Positions 1 to 13,700 of a DNA stretch of 60,000 bases are shown here, one piece after another. This DNA is from Antedon mediterranea. Taxonomy: Eukaryota > Echinodermata > Crinoidea > Comatulida > Antedonidae. Both the position numbers and the translations under genes were made by a program. Under the pieces are notes generated by a model, which saw nothing but the letters and a program-made list of their open reading frames with translations, was not told the origin of the DNA and did no database searches. Numbering within the stretch: the stretch's first letter is position 1; each line of letters starts with the position of its first letter. The DNA lies in NCBI RefSeq assembly GCF_964355755.1, contig NC_092674.1, forward strand, positions 23,960,001-24,020,000, in the 5' to 3' direction.

Positions 1-109
1 ATGTGATGTGCCCAAATATGGTAGTGATATCCATGACATCATCATGGCCATATATGAACATTTTTTTGTCACATAAAGTTTCATATTGTAAACGGAGCTG
101 TATACTTTT
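1..109 (-). mobile_element. Family A MITE, truncated by window edge
   Basis: Matches the reverse orientation of the family A core (GATGTGCCCAAATATGGTAG) and ends near AACGGAGCTG. Confidence 0.7.
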
Positions 110-778
110 ATACTACATACTAACCAATTCATAAACAAATCTTTTCCTTTGTTATGAAAGGATGTGTCATTTCCTGCCTTTGTTGTATGCTGCCCTCTAT
201 AATATGGTTTTTCCCATAAACAAAATATTTAGTAGTACTGTAATTATGTTTTTATTAAATTACAGCTGTCAAAAATGTTATTTGAATTTACTGTAAACTA
301 TTTTGTTTGTCTTATTTCTAAAGGGAATTTTCTTAATAATTTATAATTTCAAATTCTATTTCCCTTTTCTGTTGATAGAGTTAATTTTTGCGTGGGAATG
401 ACATTGCTTTGATTCGTGACAATGACAGGTTTAAATGTGATTAAAAGTTAAAAGTCACAGAGATAGGTGTTCTTTTGTGTTTTTTCTGCTACTACTAGTC
501 CGATACAGATATATAATATATATGAATTGATTATTCATTATCAGGGGTGGAACATCTACACTGTAACATTTAAACTACAGTGGTCAGCAGAGGCCAGTTG
601 AAATTTAAATATTGTTATCCTTTCTAAAAATTGCTGGCCCTTTATTTTAGGAAATACTTTTTTATGGTGGTGAGTGGGAAGGAGACACTAAATGATCTCC
701 CCCGACATAACTAATCAACCAATCACATTACAAGGATACACTTTCGTATGTTATAACATTTTCTACTGTTCTGTTTAG

Positions 779-937
779 GTTTTAGTTTTGGAAGCAACAC
801 TAACAGCTCAGCGGCAGGCAGCATGTTTGGGGGTGGTACCAACACTGGGGGTGGCACTGGACTTTTTACTACCCCTACTTCAAATACCTCCTTTGGGTCC
901 GGTGGTGGTTCCTCCTTATTTGGAGGCGGTCAAAAAT
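779..937 (+). CDS. NUP98: NUP98-96 exon 1 in window (FG repeats)
   Basis: Acceptor TTTAG at 774-778, donor GTAAGT at 938. Begins with two bases of a split codon, so a coding exon precedes the window. Encodes SFGS, MFGGG and SLFGGG type repeats rich in Gly, Ser, Thr and Asn, as in the Nup98 amino terminus. Ends with one base of a split Ser codon. Confidence 0.88.
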
Positions 938-3900
938 GTAAGTAGCTAAGCTTTTTATTTCCAGAAATTTTATCCACTATGTTAAATTAAAAAAAATCTA
1001 TGGCCAGGTCTTATGGTAATATAATAATAGTATAGTGACTATTAGTAGGTATCCCAATGAAAGCGCACAGAGGGGTATCACTTTTGAAATATTGACGAAA
1101 TTCGAAAAAGTAGTATGACTTTGATGTTAAATAAATCGTATTCAATCTTAATTAATACTTACAAAATTTATATTGTTTGAAAATACTTGTTTTAATCTAT
1201 GTATAAGTGTGTTTATAATTAAAATTAATGAATTAGTTGCCGAGAAAATGCGATTTTAAAACGGTTCTAAAATCCCGTCGAGCCGATTTCCGCGCGTTGA
1301 AAACCTCATCGGAAAATCCCCATCAGTTTTCAAAACACGATCGCACGATTACCATTGGAGCTAGCGGATTAATTTTTGTTGTATGTTATCAGGCTTTAAA
1401 TAAGCTTTAATTTGATACGAAAATCGTCTTCTATAAATAGGTTTTTCGTAACGAAAAGTCAATTTTTGTGACAAAAATCAAATTTTGATTCACCGTTTAT
1501 GGAAAAATATTATGGATTTTGGTATTAAATTATAGCTAAATCTACATTGAAATCGATAAAACATAGTTTACAAACGTATTGTGCATGGTAATTGAGCGAA
1601 CTACATTTTAAAATGGTGCATGAGGCGTAAATCCCGTTCAAAATTTTAAAGATCCAACCATTATAATCCGGTGAATATTGTAGTGAGTAAAATATTGTAC
1701 TCTAAAATACGCGCGTGTTTGTTGTGGCGTTTTCCGTTAAATACATTAATGCACCCTATCAGCGAATGGTACGTTCCATATTTTGAACACGTTGTTTAGT
1801 TTTCCTCGCTCGAGTTCGACCGGCTCGACGCGAGATGTGTGACAGCAGCGATGTCGGAGATTGACATGTCCTTTTCCGTCGTAGAATATCTGGTTTTACA
1901 CATTAATTTAACAACTTACAATTGATGTAATGTGCGGAAGATTTATTATGCAAGTATACAATGCAAATGCGTTAGGTTAAAATGTACCGAGGAAATTTAT
2001 TAAGCTAATTTACCAACGTTACATTTGACTCTGTATACGGCGGCCGAAAGTCATTAACTGCGACCGAAATACTTTAACGGAGCGACTACTGATCGCGAGT
2101 AAGCCGTGACTTGGCCTAAACTTTAGCTCCGTATTTCAATTTAATAACGTAATAATACGAAAAGAAAACAATTTTTATAATGTTATATATACTATTCAGG
2201 TAAACAATTAATTGTTTTAATTAACATTGATTATTTTAAATGAGTTTATTTTGACCCATATTGTGCGTTTGCCTTAAAAGAGCATATCTTACTTAGCAGC
2301 CCGGCTTAGATTTGGTGTCCTAATCATATGGACCTAAAATCTTGTTTTACGTATTCAAAAGTTATATATAATAGTATTTATGATTGAAATTATAAATATA
2401 AAGTATATTAAAATATTCTAATAATTATACTTACCGAAAATTAGTGTAAAAGAAAGGAAACAGTACACACCGTTTTTAACATACTTTTTCATTTTTTCTT
2501 TTTATAATTTTAAATTTCACCATTAAAAAAATTTTTTTTTTTCATATACACATCTAAAATATATTTATTAATGAAATATACACTACATTCTAACAAGTAC
2601 AAAAAAAATTAAATGAATTAGTACAGTAGTTCAAAAGTTACAGATCATTGAAAAATAGCAGTTTTTTCATTTTTTAGGGAATTCCAGCAAAAATGGGCGT
2701 TAAATGCTTTCCTACCACTTTGCGGACCAATAATTTAAAAAATAGGTTTCGTTGAGGCTCCAAAAAAAATAGAGTTGTACAACTCTGTGATATCTATAGG
2801 TTTAACAAAATTCAAAACTTTTAACTAATTATTGTAAAAGTTATAACCTTTTAAAAATGCTTCCAATTTCAACTGCAAAAAAACACCATTTTTAGGCAAA
2901 AAATCGTATATTTTTTTACCACTTTAAATAACCATAACTTTAGAACGGGTAATCGGATTTCAATCATTTAAATCGCAAAATGCTAATTACATTAAGTTCT
3001 TTATGGTTAACTGAAAGAAAATGTAAAAAAATTAATCTGAATTTTTTCATTGGGATACCTACTATTAGTAATAAACAATTATCTTTCTTTTTAAACAATT
3101 TTCGATAACTGTAGTACATAAGTTTAATCTTTACTGATGAATTCAATGTCTAATCTTGTAAAATGAATATTTATCAATGAATATGAATAAACATAGTATT
3201 TAAATGAATATTCATAATGTATAATTTCAAAGGACAAGGTTATTAGGTTTGCCATGTGGGATTTCTTGTCAGCTGGTTGTCAGCCCTTTACGGTACTACA
3301 TAGGTTTTTACTCTCGGTAGACTTGGCGTTGGGCGTACAAGTACCGAAGCGTTTAAGGGTGGAATCGGTGACTTCTGTTCTATAATTCTTTTATTATTTC
3401 CTATGATTCAGTGTCCCTTTTCCCTTTTGACGTAGGAACATTCTACTATTAACGCTTTAATCTACATAATGTACTCATTTCTTTCAGCTGCGTTCGGTGG
3501 GCCGTCGAGCGGTATCTTTGGCCAGTCGTCTGGCACGGCTGCGCCGTTTGGCCAGGCTGCTGCAACCGGCGCAGGGGGGATGTTTGGGGGGACAACAACG
3601 AGTGGATTTTTCGGTGCAGCTTCAACACAGCCTATAAATGGGACAACAAAACCATTTCAGGTAAGAGTAAACAATAATTTAATTTTTATTTATCTTTTTT
3701 GTTTACATTTGCAGGTATACAATTTAATTTGTTTAATTCTCATAAATATTAAAATAACTTAAAAAAAAAAAATAATACATAGCCATGTAGGTCACACTAA
3801 ACACATACCTTAGATTAATATTTGTTATGATTTAATTTTTTTCTATAGAATAGAAGTGTTTAACAAAGTCCAAACAGAAGGTTATAAGAATGTTGCATTT

Positions 3901-6900
3901 TATTTTTATTTAAATAAATATTAAAATGAAAATTAAAGGCTACAAAGTTTTACAAAAAACATCTTTGTTTTTAATTTGTTATTTCCCATTTGTCTGGTGT
4001 AGCAATTACCGTCGTAAACCACAAACCCTATTTCTCATTTAAAAAAAGAATAATTTTTATTGGACAAAAATTACTGAATCTTGGTTTAGTTTATTGTGTA
4101 GCATTCTTATTTGTCTATGTGATTGATGGATCAAGGAACCACGGATGGGCTAAATTAAGGCACTAGTCATGTGCTAACCTCTAAATGGTAATAGACACAC
4201 CTCAGACATGTACAGTAATCAAAATAATAGATATGTGTATAGTGAGTATGAGATGAAAATATGGCTGGGAAGAGTAGGTATGGCAGAAAAAATATTTTCA
4301 ATCATCCATAAGAAGGATCACTATTTGTGTACATGTAATAAGTGTTATTTCATTCTGTCACATGGTTTCAGAGCTCTTTCTTTTCAATTTATTTCCACAA
4401 AAAACATTGTGTAAAATATATTTATACTACATTATCATAAATAAGTTTAGTCTTTTGGACGGGGTAGGGAGAGTCAGACTTTTAGATTTCAGATTGACCG
4501 ACCCCGATAAATAAAAATTTAAAACAGTAATACAAAAGAGGATTCTATAAATTAAAAGCCAAATAAAAATTGAAAAAAAAAGAAAAGTTTTTTAAACAGG
4601 GATAAAATTTTATTTCTTATATTCAATCATCTTATTTTTAAATGAATAATTTAATAAATACATCTATTGTATTATGCATCATATTTAGATCATAAATTGA
4701 GAACAATGCACATTACATTAAATTATAATAACTAATTTACCGAATTTTTCTTTGCTAATGTTTTTCTTGCTGTGTTCCTCAAGAGACAATAACATATGTT
4801 GTTCATATTAAACTATGTTTTTCTAAATTATTGTGAACTAAGAACTAACATGCTTTGATTCAGATAAGGTACTAAATAAATATATTTAAAAGATATATTG
4901 TCCCCGCTGAACAATGTTTTGTTGAATAGGCCATTTTAATGACACATACTAGTTATTCAATTTGACCAAAAGTTTTATATAAAAATTAATATTTACCAGC
5001 CAAAAAAATGTTAATTTAAAGAAAAGATATTCAAACAGAAACTCATTGTATGTTTCTGGTTAATTTGACCATTTATTTGTATAATTATTGTAAACGAAAT
5101 CATTTAAAAAAAAATGTTATTAAAACTACAAAATGCTCCAATCAAAGTTCCAACTTGGACTAGGCCATCTTAATCTTTATTTCATGATTTAGGGGGGGGG
5201 GGGAGGGGAGGGGATACATCTTTAATTACAGTAGTTAGTATACAATAATAATGTTGGAAAAAATTTTATGAAAGACAAAAGCATTTAATTATTACTAGTT
5301 TGCAAGAAATACATTATTTCGTAATTTTTCAATGATTTACTCTTAGTCTGAATCGTAAAAAGTACCTTGTGATTATCGTCAATGAGTACATAGGTAGTTA
5401 AAAAGTAAAATATAATTGTTTATTATGCATTTATTTGGACTATGGCATTTTAGCACAATATGCATGTGATTGACATGTTAGTCTGACCCTGTGCTCATTC
5501 ATACTTGTGGATTGTGTCAGATTTCTTACTATGCACAACTTAAAACATGTGTGACAGCAGATAGCCTATTGATGGATGTTGTAGTTGAAAACATGTGTTT
5601 TAAGTCTAGTCTGATTGGTCAAACATTCAAGGCAGGAACTGTTGTTTTGTGGGGTTTTCCTGGGGGACTTTGCAACCTATATAATATTTAACAGTTCAAA
5701 GCCTGCCCATTCCGCTACAGGGAAACTAAAAATTACCCTTGCACATTTTTTCCCTTAATTGTTTATTTCATTCGTCGAGTTACTCATCGTTTCAAAGAAC
5801 TGCAAATTTCTTTCTCCTTTCGGGTGTGCATAGTTTTCTTCGCTAGGGTTTTCTCGTCGTCCGGTTTCGATTGAAATTTGTCATTCATTCCGTTTGCTGC
5901 GTCAATCACAATATCTCAGCTTAAGACAAATTTTGACTTAGATTCTATAATATTGGATTAATTTCTATCAGTATCACATTGATACAAAATATACCCAAGT
6001 GCCAATAGCCACTGAATAATTTCAGTATAATTTAAAATATCCTTTTCTATTAAGTTGCTGCCTTCAACAAGCTGAATATTTTGCAACTACCAGGCCAATT
6101 TGCAACTACCAGACCTACTAGAAAGCCTATATTCAAATAATTGGGCAAGGGTTTACTGCTTAAGCATAGCATCACTTAAAATACAGGGCTGGTCAATCAC
6201 ATTTTACACCTTGGACCAAAATCTAAAAACCTTAAAAAAAGCATGCTATATACAGTAAAATTCTCTTATGCATACAATTTTTACTGAAAATATTAACTAG
6301 CTGCCAGTAAATTAGGCAATCTTAATTATTGGTGTGATAATTGCAAGTCAAATGCTATTCTTCGATTAAGTACAGGTTAAAAGCGCACTGGAAATATGTC
6401 AAAGGTCATTACACAATCCTAGATGACCTTTGTGTACCCTGTAAATTTGCCAGGTCAACTCCAGGCTCTGGAGTGTCGGACAGAACTTAACGTTACAATG
6501 GTTATGTAGCGATTTTCTTTTTTGTATGAAATAAATCTTCTAATTTTTGCAATCATGATAGGATAAAAATGATATGTATATTTATATATATATATCTTGT
6601 TTTTCTGTAGGCCACTAATGGTACAGATACAATGATGAAAAGTGGACAGTCCACTACAATACAAACAAGACACCAAGTTATAACAGCCATGAAGGAATAC
6701 GAAGCTAAATCATTTGAGGTTTGTGCTTGCTATAGTAGATAGAAATTAGGATTCTCTACTGTAAACCTGAGAAACTTTGGATTAGGCTGTCCTTATGCAG
6801 CGTCTAACAAGATCATTATACAGTAGTGGTCCCAACTTTTTATGAATTCATAGCTAACCCATATAGGGTGCTATAATGTTTACAAAATGCATCCAAACAT

Positions 6901-7668
6901 AGAGGGTGCTATTTAAACAAATCTATGGCTTCAAAATCTATAGTAAGAAATGGGGTGTCTAGAAAACTCAGATCTAGAAAACTCAGATCTCAGATATATC
7001 TGAGATCTGAGTTTTCTAGACACCCTAAGAAATGGACATGCCTGACTGTCAAATGCATTATGCTGATATTGTGTATTGTGTTAAACAAAAGGGGCATCAC
7101 AGTTGTAGAGCCTAAATTTATCAGTATTGGGAGACGAAGGATCACTTAAAATATCTGGAATTTCCCATGGTTTTTTACAGACTTGGAAGGTATAGATATG
7201 ATGCCCAATCCTTTAGAAAATCTTAAAAAGCTTTGCATACATTAAACAGAACCGAATGCCAATTTCATCCGCTTTTTACTGGATGTTTTTTCTTTTGTAG
7301 GAGTTACGATCTGAAGATTATGCAGCTAACCGCAAGGGTTCTACAGGAGGCGGCTTGGGTACCACAACAACTGACAAAGGATTGTTTAGCCAGCCATCAA
7401 CTTCAAGTGCTGGTTTCGGCTTTGGCTCCGCAAACAAACCTGGAAGTTTTGGATGTAAGTTTTAACATTTTACTGTCATTAGTGTTTCATATCAAGCGAA
7501 CGCATCCAAGATGATGTTATCAACATCATCTTCTCATTGGCTGTAATGGTGTAAGATCATTTTAATCCAGACCTTTTTATTTGAATTGCCCCGTGTGGGA
7601 TGATTAAAGAATTTTGAATTGAATTGAATTGAATTAACATTGGCAAGGTTTCGCTGGTGGTAGAAAAA

Positions 7669-7702
<34 letters not shown>

Positions 7703-10700
7703 AGTGCACTCGCTTATGTGCACTTTAAAGAACCTAGTACATCTTTTGAGATGAGTAAGCAGGTTACCCTGGTGTACTAGTATACACACAGCCTCTGTCA
7801 TACACAGACAGTTATCATAACTCCTCATGAGGGCTGTTTAGGGTCACCCTCTATAAATAAGGTTGAATCCTTATCCAAGAGGACTTGTTCCTACCACCTG
7901 TAACCTGTATCGATAGGTTGTGGTGACTATCAATTTCATAATTATTAATACATTTGATTTGTTTAAATGTAGCCTTTGGTAGTACAAATACAGGGCTAAG
8001 TACCTTTGGTCAGACATCCACATCACAGCCAGGAAGCAGTCTCTTTGGTGGACAGAACAAGTCATTTTTTGGTGGTACATCAACAGGTACTACAACACCA
8101 TTTGGTGGTGCCGCTGCTACTGGTGCAACTACAGGAACATTCGGACAACCGGCCAAGGTAGGTTTGGTCAGTTATGGCACTTATACAGCACACATTTCTT
8201 TAAAATTCGTAATCAGTGAGCCATGTCTACACTATCAAACTTTATGTGACAAAAAATGTGATGTGTCCATATATTTAAGCACGTCACTACTGTATCATAT
8301 TTGGGCACATCAGACTTTTTTTGTCAAATTATTTTGATAGTGTAGACAGAGGTTTAGAGTGGGATTACACCTGCATCAGTGCAATAATCGTAAAATAAAC
8401 TTTTTTCTAGAATTTGTTTGGTCAGCAAACAGCAACATCTAATACTGGGTTGTTTGGCAATACCGGTACTGGCTTTGGTGCAACAGGATCGTTTGGTACG
8501 CAAAACACAGGATTTGGTCAACAGCCATCGGTATGTATATTCTTTTACAAATATTTTGTAAATTCAAAGTCTACAGAAACAAATACAGATAAACTTTATT
8601 TTATAATTCATAGGAAAAAAATGTGATGTGGCCATATATGGACATGATGATTTCATATCACCACCATATTTGGGCATATCACTACCATATTTGGGCACAC
8701 ATTTTTGTAAAATTAGTGAAGACAGGGCTTAAGAGATTATGTCAATATTATTCTGCATAGTATTAGTTGGTGAGATGCATATTATTAGGGAAAATTTCAA
8801 AAATATCTAATCAATCATACATAACATTATTTAAATTTGATTAAAAATTGTTATGCTTTTAATTTAATGTCTAGCCTAAGAATTACATTTAGTCGTAGAA
8901 AATTCATTTGGGAAGTTACTGATATATACTGATTAGAAAGAGTTAGCTGTAGTATGTGTGTTTATGAAGAAGTCTTTATAACACACCTGAGTGTATTCTT
9001 GCCATTTGAATGAATAATTTTGTATCATGACGTTAATTATTAATTCTATTATATTTTAAAAGTTCTATATTGGTTCCATTACACAGTAGCTTTTTTTTCT
9101 GGGGACTGTTGCATTATTAAACAATAAATATTTCTTACAAAAAATGCTTTTTGAGGTTACAGTTTTAATTATTGTTCTTTCACAATTAAATGATGTTTTT
9201 TAAAAATTTATATTCTTTTTATTAATTTAATAAATAATAATTTATTATCAATTTTTGTTGTTTAACAATCGGTAGGCCTAGTACACATTTAGTGTAACGT
9301 AAGATAGTGTGAAATGCTCTATTTAATTATAAAGCAGGGTCTATCTGGTATTAAATACATAATTGTTTTGAGGATGGGGATTATAATTGGATTCAGTTTT
9401 ATTTTTCTGGTGACTATTGCATAATAAAAAAACCAACCTGTATTAGGTGCCATCTATAACTGCCATTATAAATAATAATCCAAGGGCAAATTACTGAAAA
9501 TATGACAATGCTGTGGGTATCAGTGGCTTGATCCCAATTAAGATCCAAAAATAAAGTGAAAAGCTAAATCAAAACGATAAAGTAAAACAGCCAGAAAAGT
9601 TAGCAGGGCTTTTGGGCAACTCTAGCCCTTCATCATCATTTAATTATAAATATTGAAATAATTCTTTGAATGCGAAGAATGTTTTCAGTTGTTGCCAGAG
9701 TGTTTTATTTATTTGCTTTGTTTTACTTTGTTGTTAGGCTTAGGCTATACAATATTTATTTATCTTTGATATATTTATTTTGATAGACTGGACTATTTGG
9801 AAATAAAACTGGATTTGGAACCACAACATCAACAGCAAATACCGGCTTTGCTTTTGGAACTAATACCGGTACCACAGGTCTCTTTGGACCCACTAAACAA
9901 ACTGGTTTGAATCTTGGTAAGACTGTAGTATTTTTGGTTCTAGTTGTGCACTACCTTTCCATATCGTACATATCATTTTCAAGGCCAGGCTATAGTCACA
10001 GGGGTCCCAAGTCTACCGCTACTCGCGGTAGTCTACCGCTTTTAGTACCCATCTACCGCGCTACCGCTATCTCAACGTTTTCTATCGCAATTTGATTTTT
10101 TTACTGCATTTTCAAATTTCCCCATATTTTTGGCCAAATTGATTTACGGTTACACCCAGGCTCAGCCCAGGTCAACAATAGTCAATAACCAGACAAAAGT
10201 GAGGCAGGATGTTGAAACAATGTCTATTCATGCAGTCTCCGTGGTCTATTATTGTATTTTTATTTGTATGCACTGCCTTTGTTAAACCGTAACAATAATA
10301 TAAACATGCACGGTGTACACTACAAGCCGGACTTAGAAAAAAAAGAAGCGTGCAACCAACCGTGAATCAATCACGTGGTAACCGGAATACGCGATTATCA
10401 ATTTTGGGAGGATCCAAGTTTTAACTAAATAAACGCTTTGATTACACAGTGGTTGAGACACGTTTTTAATAGTTATTACATACAACACCCTCATAATTAA
10501 TGAACTCTACCAATGTTGATCCGCTGCAAAGAACAACAGATCGCACATCGCACGAGGTTGTTGAGGCGGTGTTTTATTTGGTTTTACTGTACGATCCGAT
10601 AATACGAACATTTTAAATGATTTAAAAGGCATGGATTCGCCAAGCAAGTAGGCCTACGTTTAATAAAAATTTACCTAAGATTTTCGTAAGTTCTTTTGTT

Positions 10701-13700
10701 CAAACTTGTTATTTATATAGTAATAATCCACCCGTTCCGGCATGCACGCTAGGCTTCTAGCCTAGGCCTACTCCTCGATCGATCGATGTCGCTGGTGGGG
10801 AATTTCCCAGCGATAAGAAATCGGCGAAATAGCTCATAAACGGCATACATTTTAATGTTATATCTTTAATGCCAGTGTAATTACGTATGGATAAAACAAT
10901 ATAAAACTCAATGTTTTTCATCTGAAATAATATGTTAACTCGCGTAATGTAGCATAAGACGGATTCGGAATAGTTATTTCGATTGTTTTTGGGTTTTAAA
11001 ATGGTAGCTAGCTAGAGCCTAGAAGTAGAAGCCCTATGCCTAGGCCTGTGCCTAAAAAAATGAGTAAATTCTATTGGGCAATACTATCATGTGTAAATAT
11101 TGTACATTATGTAATTAAGTTAAATTATTTTATATACTGGATAAACCTATGTAAAAATGTATGTGTAAATATTGTATATACTGTATATGTAACATATTTA
11201 GTTAATTAAGAGACGTAAACGACACGCGTGTTGATTTTCGATTCCCCGCACGTTGACTTTCGACGCCCCGACGAATTGAATGTGCTTCACGACAAAATCT
11301 CCTGCGAATGGACTTTCCCAAGTTGGGACCTCTGTAGTCAGAACGTCTCAAAATGTTGGTGCAAGATCTTTCATCTTTCATTATCAAGTTTTTATAGCAT
11401 GCGCGAAAACATTCATTAACTAAAAGTCAAGCAGCCTAGCTAGTCTAATACCCTGTATAGGCCTAATGTTTTACATTAACATTACGGAAAGTCATGTTTT
11501 GTGAAATATTTAACGGAAAAGAATTAAAATATTGCCCTGTATTTATTTATTGGAAAAAAGAACTTATTTGATTCTTACTTGGCCGATTTCCATATAAAGA
11601 CGGAGATAGAGGCCCATATAATCAATTTATCATACCCTAAAACTCATGATGAATATTCGTATCGCAAAAAAAAAAATCTTTTTTTAAAGTGATAAAAAGC
11701 ATTAAAAGGTGTGGGAGAGTAGGAAGCGAAGTAATGTTTTACTCTGGGGGTATGGGATGGAAGTGCTGCATTAGAGTATTGATTATTATTATATTATTTC
11801 AGATTTTGAAAATTCCATGTATACAACAAACAATACAATCGCAATAAAATAGGATTTTCTCCCATTTAATGAAGAGATTGTAACAAGATCATTTTTTACT
11901 ATTAAAAACTCTTATTCCAAAACCATAGACGCACTTGTCTTTCCTGAATTATTCAGTTTTATTCATGTACTATATATCTTTTGCTTTTAGGAGGTACCAC
12001 TGGTTTTAATACCAACACATCCACAAGTGGAGGACTGTTTGGTGCAAAAACAAACACAGGTTTCGGTGGTGGTGGTCTTGGTACTGGGTTTGGTAGTACT
12101 GGTACCAGTGGTTCACTCTTTAGTGGTCTTAACAAACAAACTGGCCTTGGTACAACTTTCAATACTGGTTCAAGTAAGTATATAAATTTGATTTTAGTTT
12201 ACACCCGATATAAAAGATAAAACCAATGTACAAAACAGGATGATAATTGTTTTTTAACTATCTTGGGCCAATATGCAAAACCCCTAAAAAATCCTATCTC
12301 TACTCAATTTCGGATGCAAAACGTAAATTTACTTTTCGCTACTGTAAATGGGGATGAATTTTTTTTACTTGAATTTCTATTTTGTTTAGATTTCAAAATC
12401 AAAACCAACAGCAAAATGAATCGCCAACAACAGGAGGGTTAAGGTTTATTTTTTACCCACTGTTGGAATGGTTACAATGTTGATACAGCAGTAATAATAT
12501 TATATTACCTTTTTTGTAGCTGGATTTTCTAGTGGCCTAAATACAGGAGGGGGACTAAATCTTGGAGGTGTAGGAGCAGCAATTGGAGGGTAAGAGAAAT
12601 TGTAAAATGTATGGCTGTCTGCAGATCTAGGCCTAGAATTTAGTTTACCGTTGTGAACTACCTTTAGATCAGGCATCTGATATAATGCCTAAATGAGGGT
12701 TACATTTTAAGTTATTTTTTTACTATAGGATTATACACACATCAGGTATAGAACAAATTCTAAACCGCCTGGTAATATACTGAAAATGTATTAATTAAAT
12801 TTGAAACGATAAAATAAGGAAATCTGTGAGAATGAGAAAAAGTCGCCCAAACCGAGATTTGAACCCGGACCTCCTGCTTAATATGCAGATGTCCTAACCA
12901 TTAGACCACTGGGGCTTATAGGATTATATTGATATGTAGTATGATTGTAAACCAGTAATTTTAACTTATGACAGTTTCGTCTAGCTACGTATCAATATAC
13001 TAATCGAAACCAGAGGAATATGTTTTGCTTTGATAAAGTTTTTAAAAAAAATTGTTTTTCTTAATTTCCAGTGCAAACGCAGACCATGCAGCACAAGTTC
13101 AACAAGTTCAATTAATGACACTTATCACGTCACCGTACGGTGACAATCCTTTGTTTCGCAACATGATACAGACAACAGGACAGCGTGATGAGATACTCAA
13201 GCCTACTAGTGCCGCTGCTCAAAAGGCTCTCATTTCATCACCATATAAGGTATGGTTATTATTTTATGTGAACTGGTAATTTATGCAAAATATGTGCTTC
13301 TTCAACATCCCATTTATAATAATGAATTATATTCCGCCGGTTTCCATCACAAATTAGGTGCTCTTTGACACAACAATGCTATGAATGAAATCATTTAGGG
13401 TTGTTGAAATAAGGATGATAGTTGATGGTAAAGCAAATTAACAAGGTCCACAATTAATGACTTAATGTTTATTATCGTTTTTGCAACTTACATTGTTATA
13501 CATTATACGAATTTGTTTATTCATCAAATCATAAAATAATATGTACAAGTATAAGTTTAATAAAAATAATCCTTGACCTCGACACAGGTTTTATGGTTGA
13601 TAGGTCCAGACGATTGACAGCACCTAAGTTGCTCGTAGGTCGTAAAACATGGGTGTTCCACTAAAATGAGAAATTAATTCCATTTAAATGAAATAATGAT

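Larger units (their letters stand above)
8531..9786 (+). other. NUP98-96 intron 6
   Basis: Holds a partial TTAA-family repeat (about 8614-8732) and one copy of the 155-bp 'CAAATTACTGAAAA' repeat (9480-9634). Otherwise AT-rich with no gene seen. Confidence 0.75.

Noticed and set aside
6401-6431. AAAGGTCAT / ATGACCTTT inverted pair as a nuclear-receptor element
   Set aside because: The 13-base spacing does not fit known receptor half-site arrangements, and chance occurrence in 3 kb of intron is easy.
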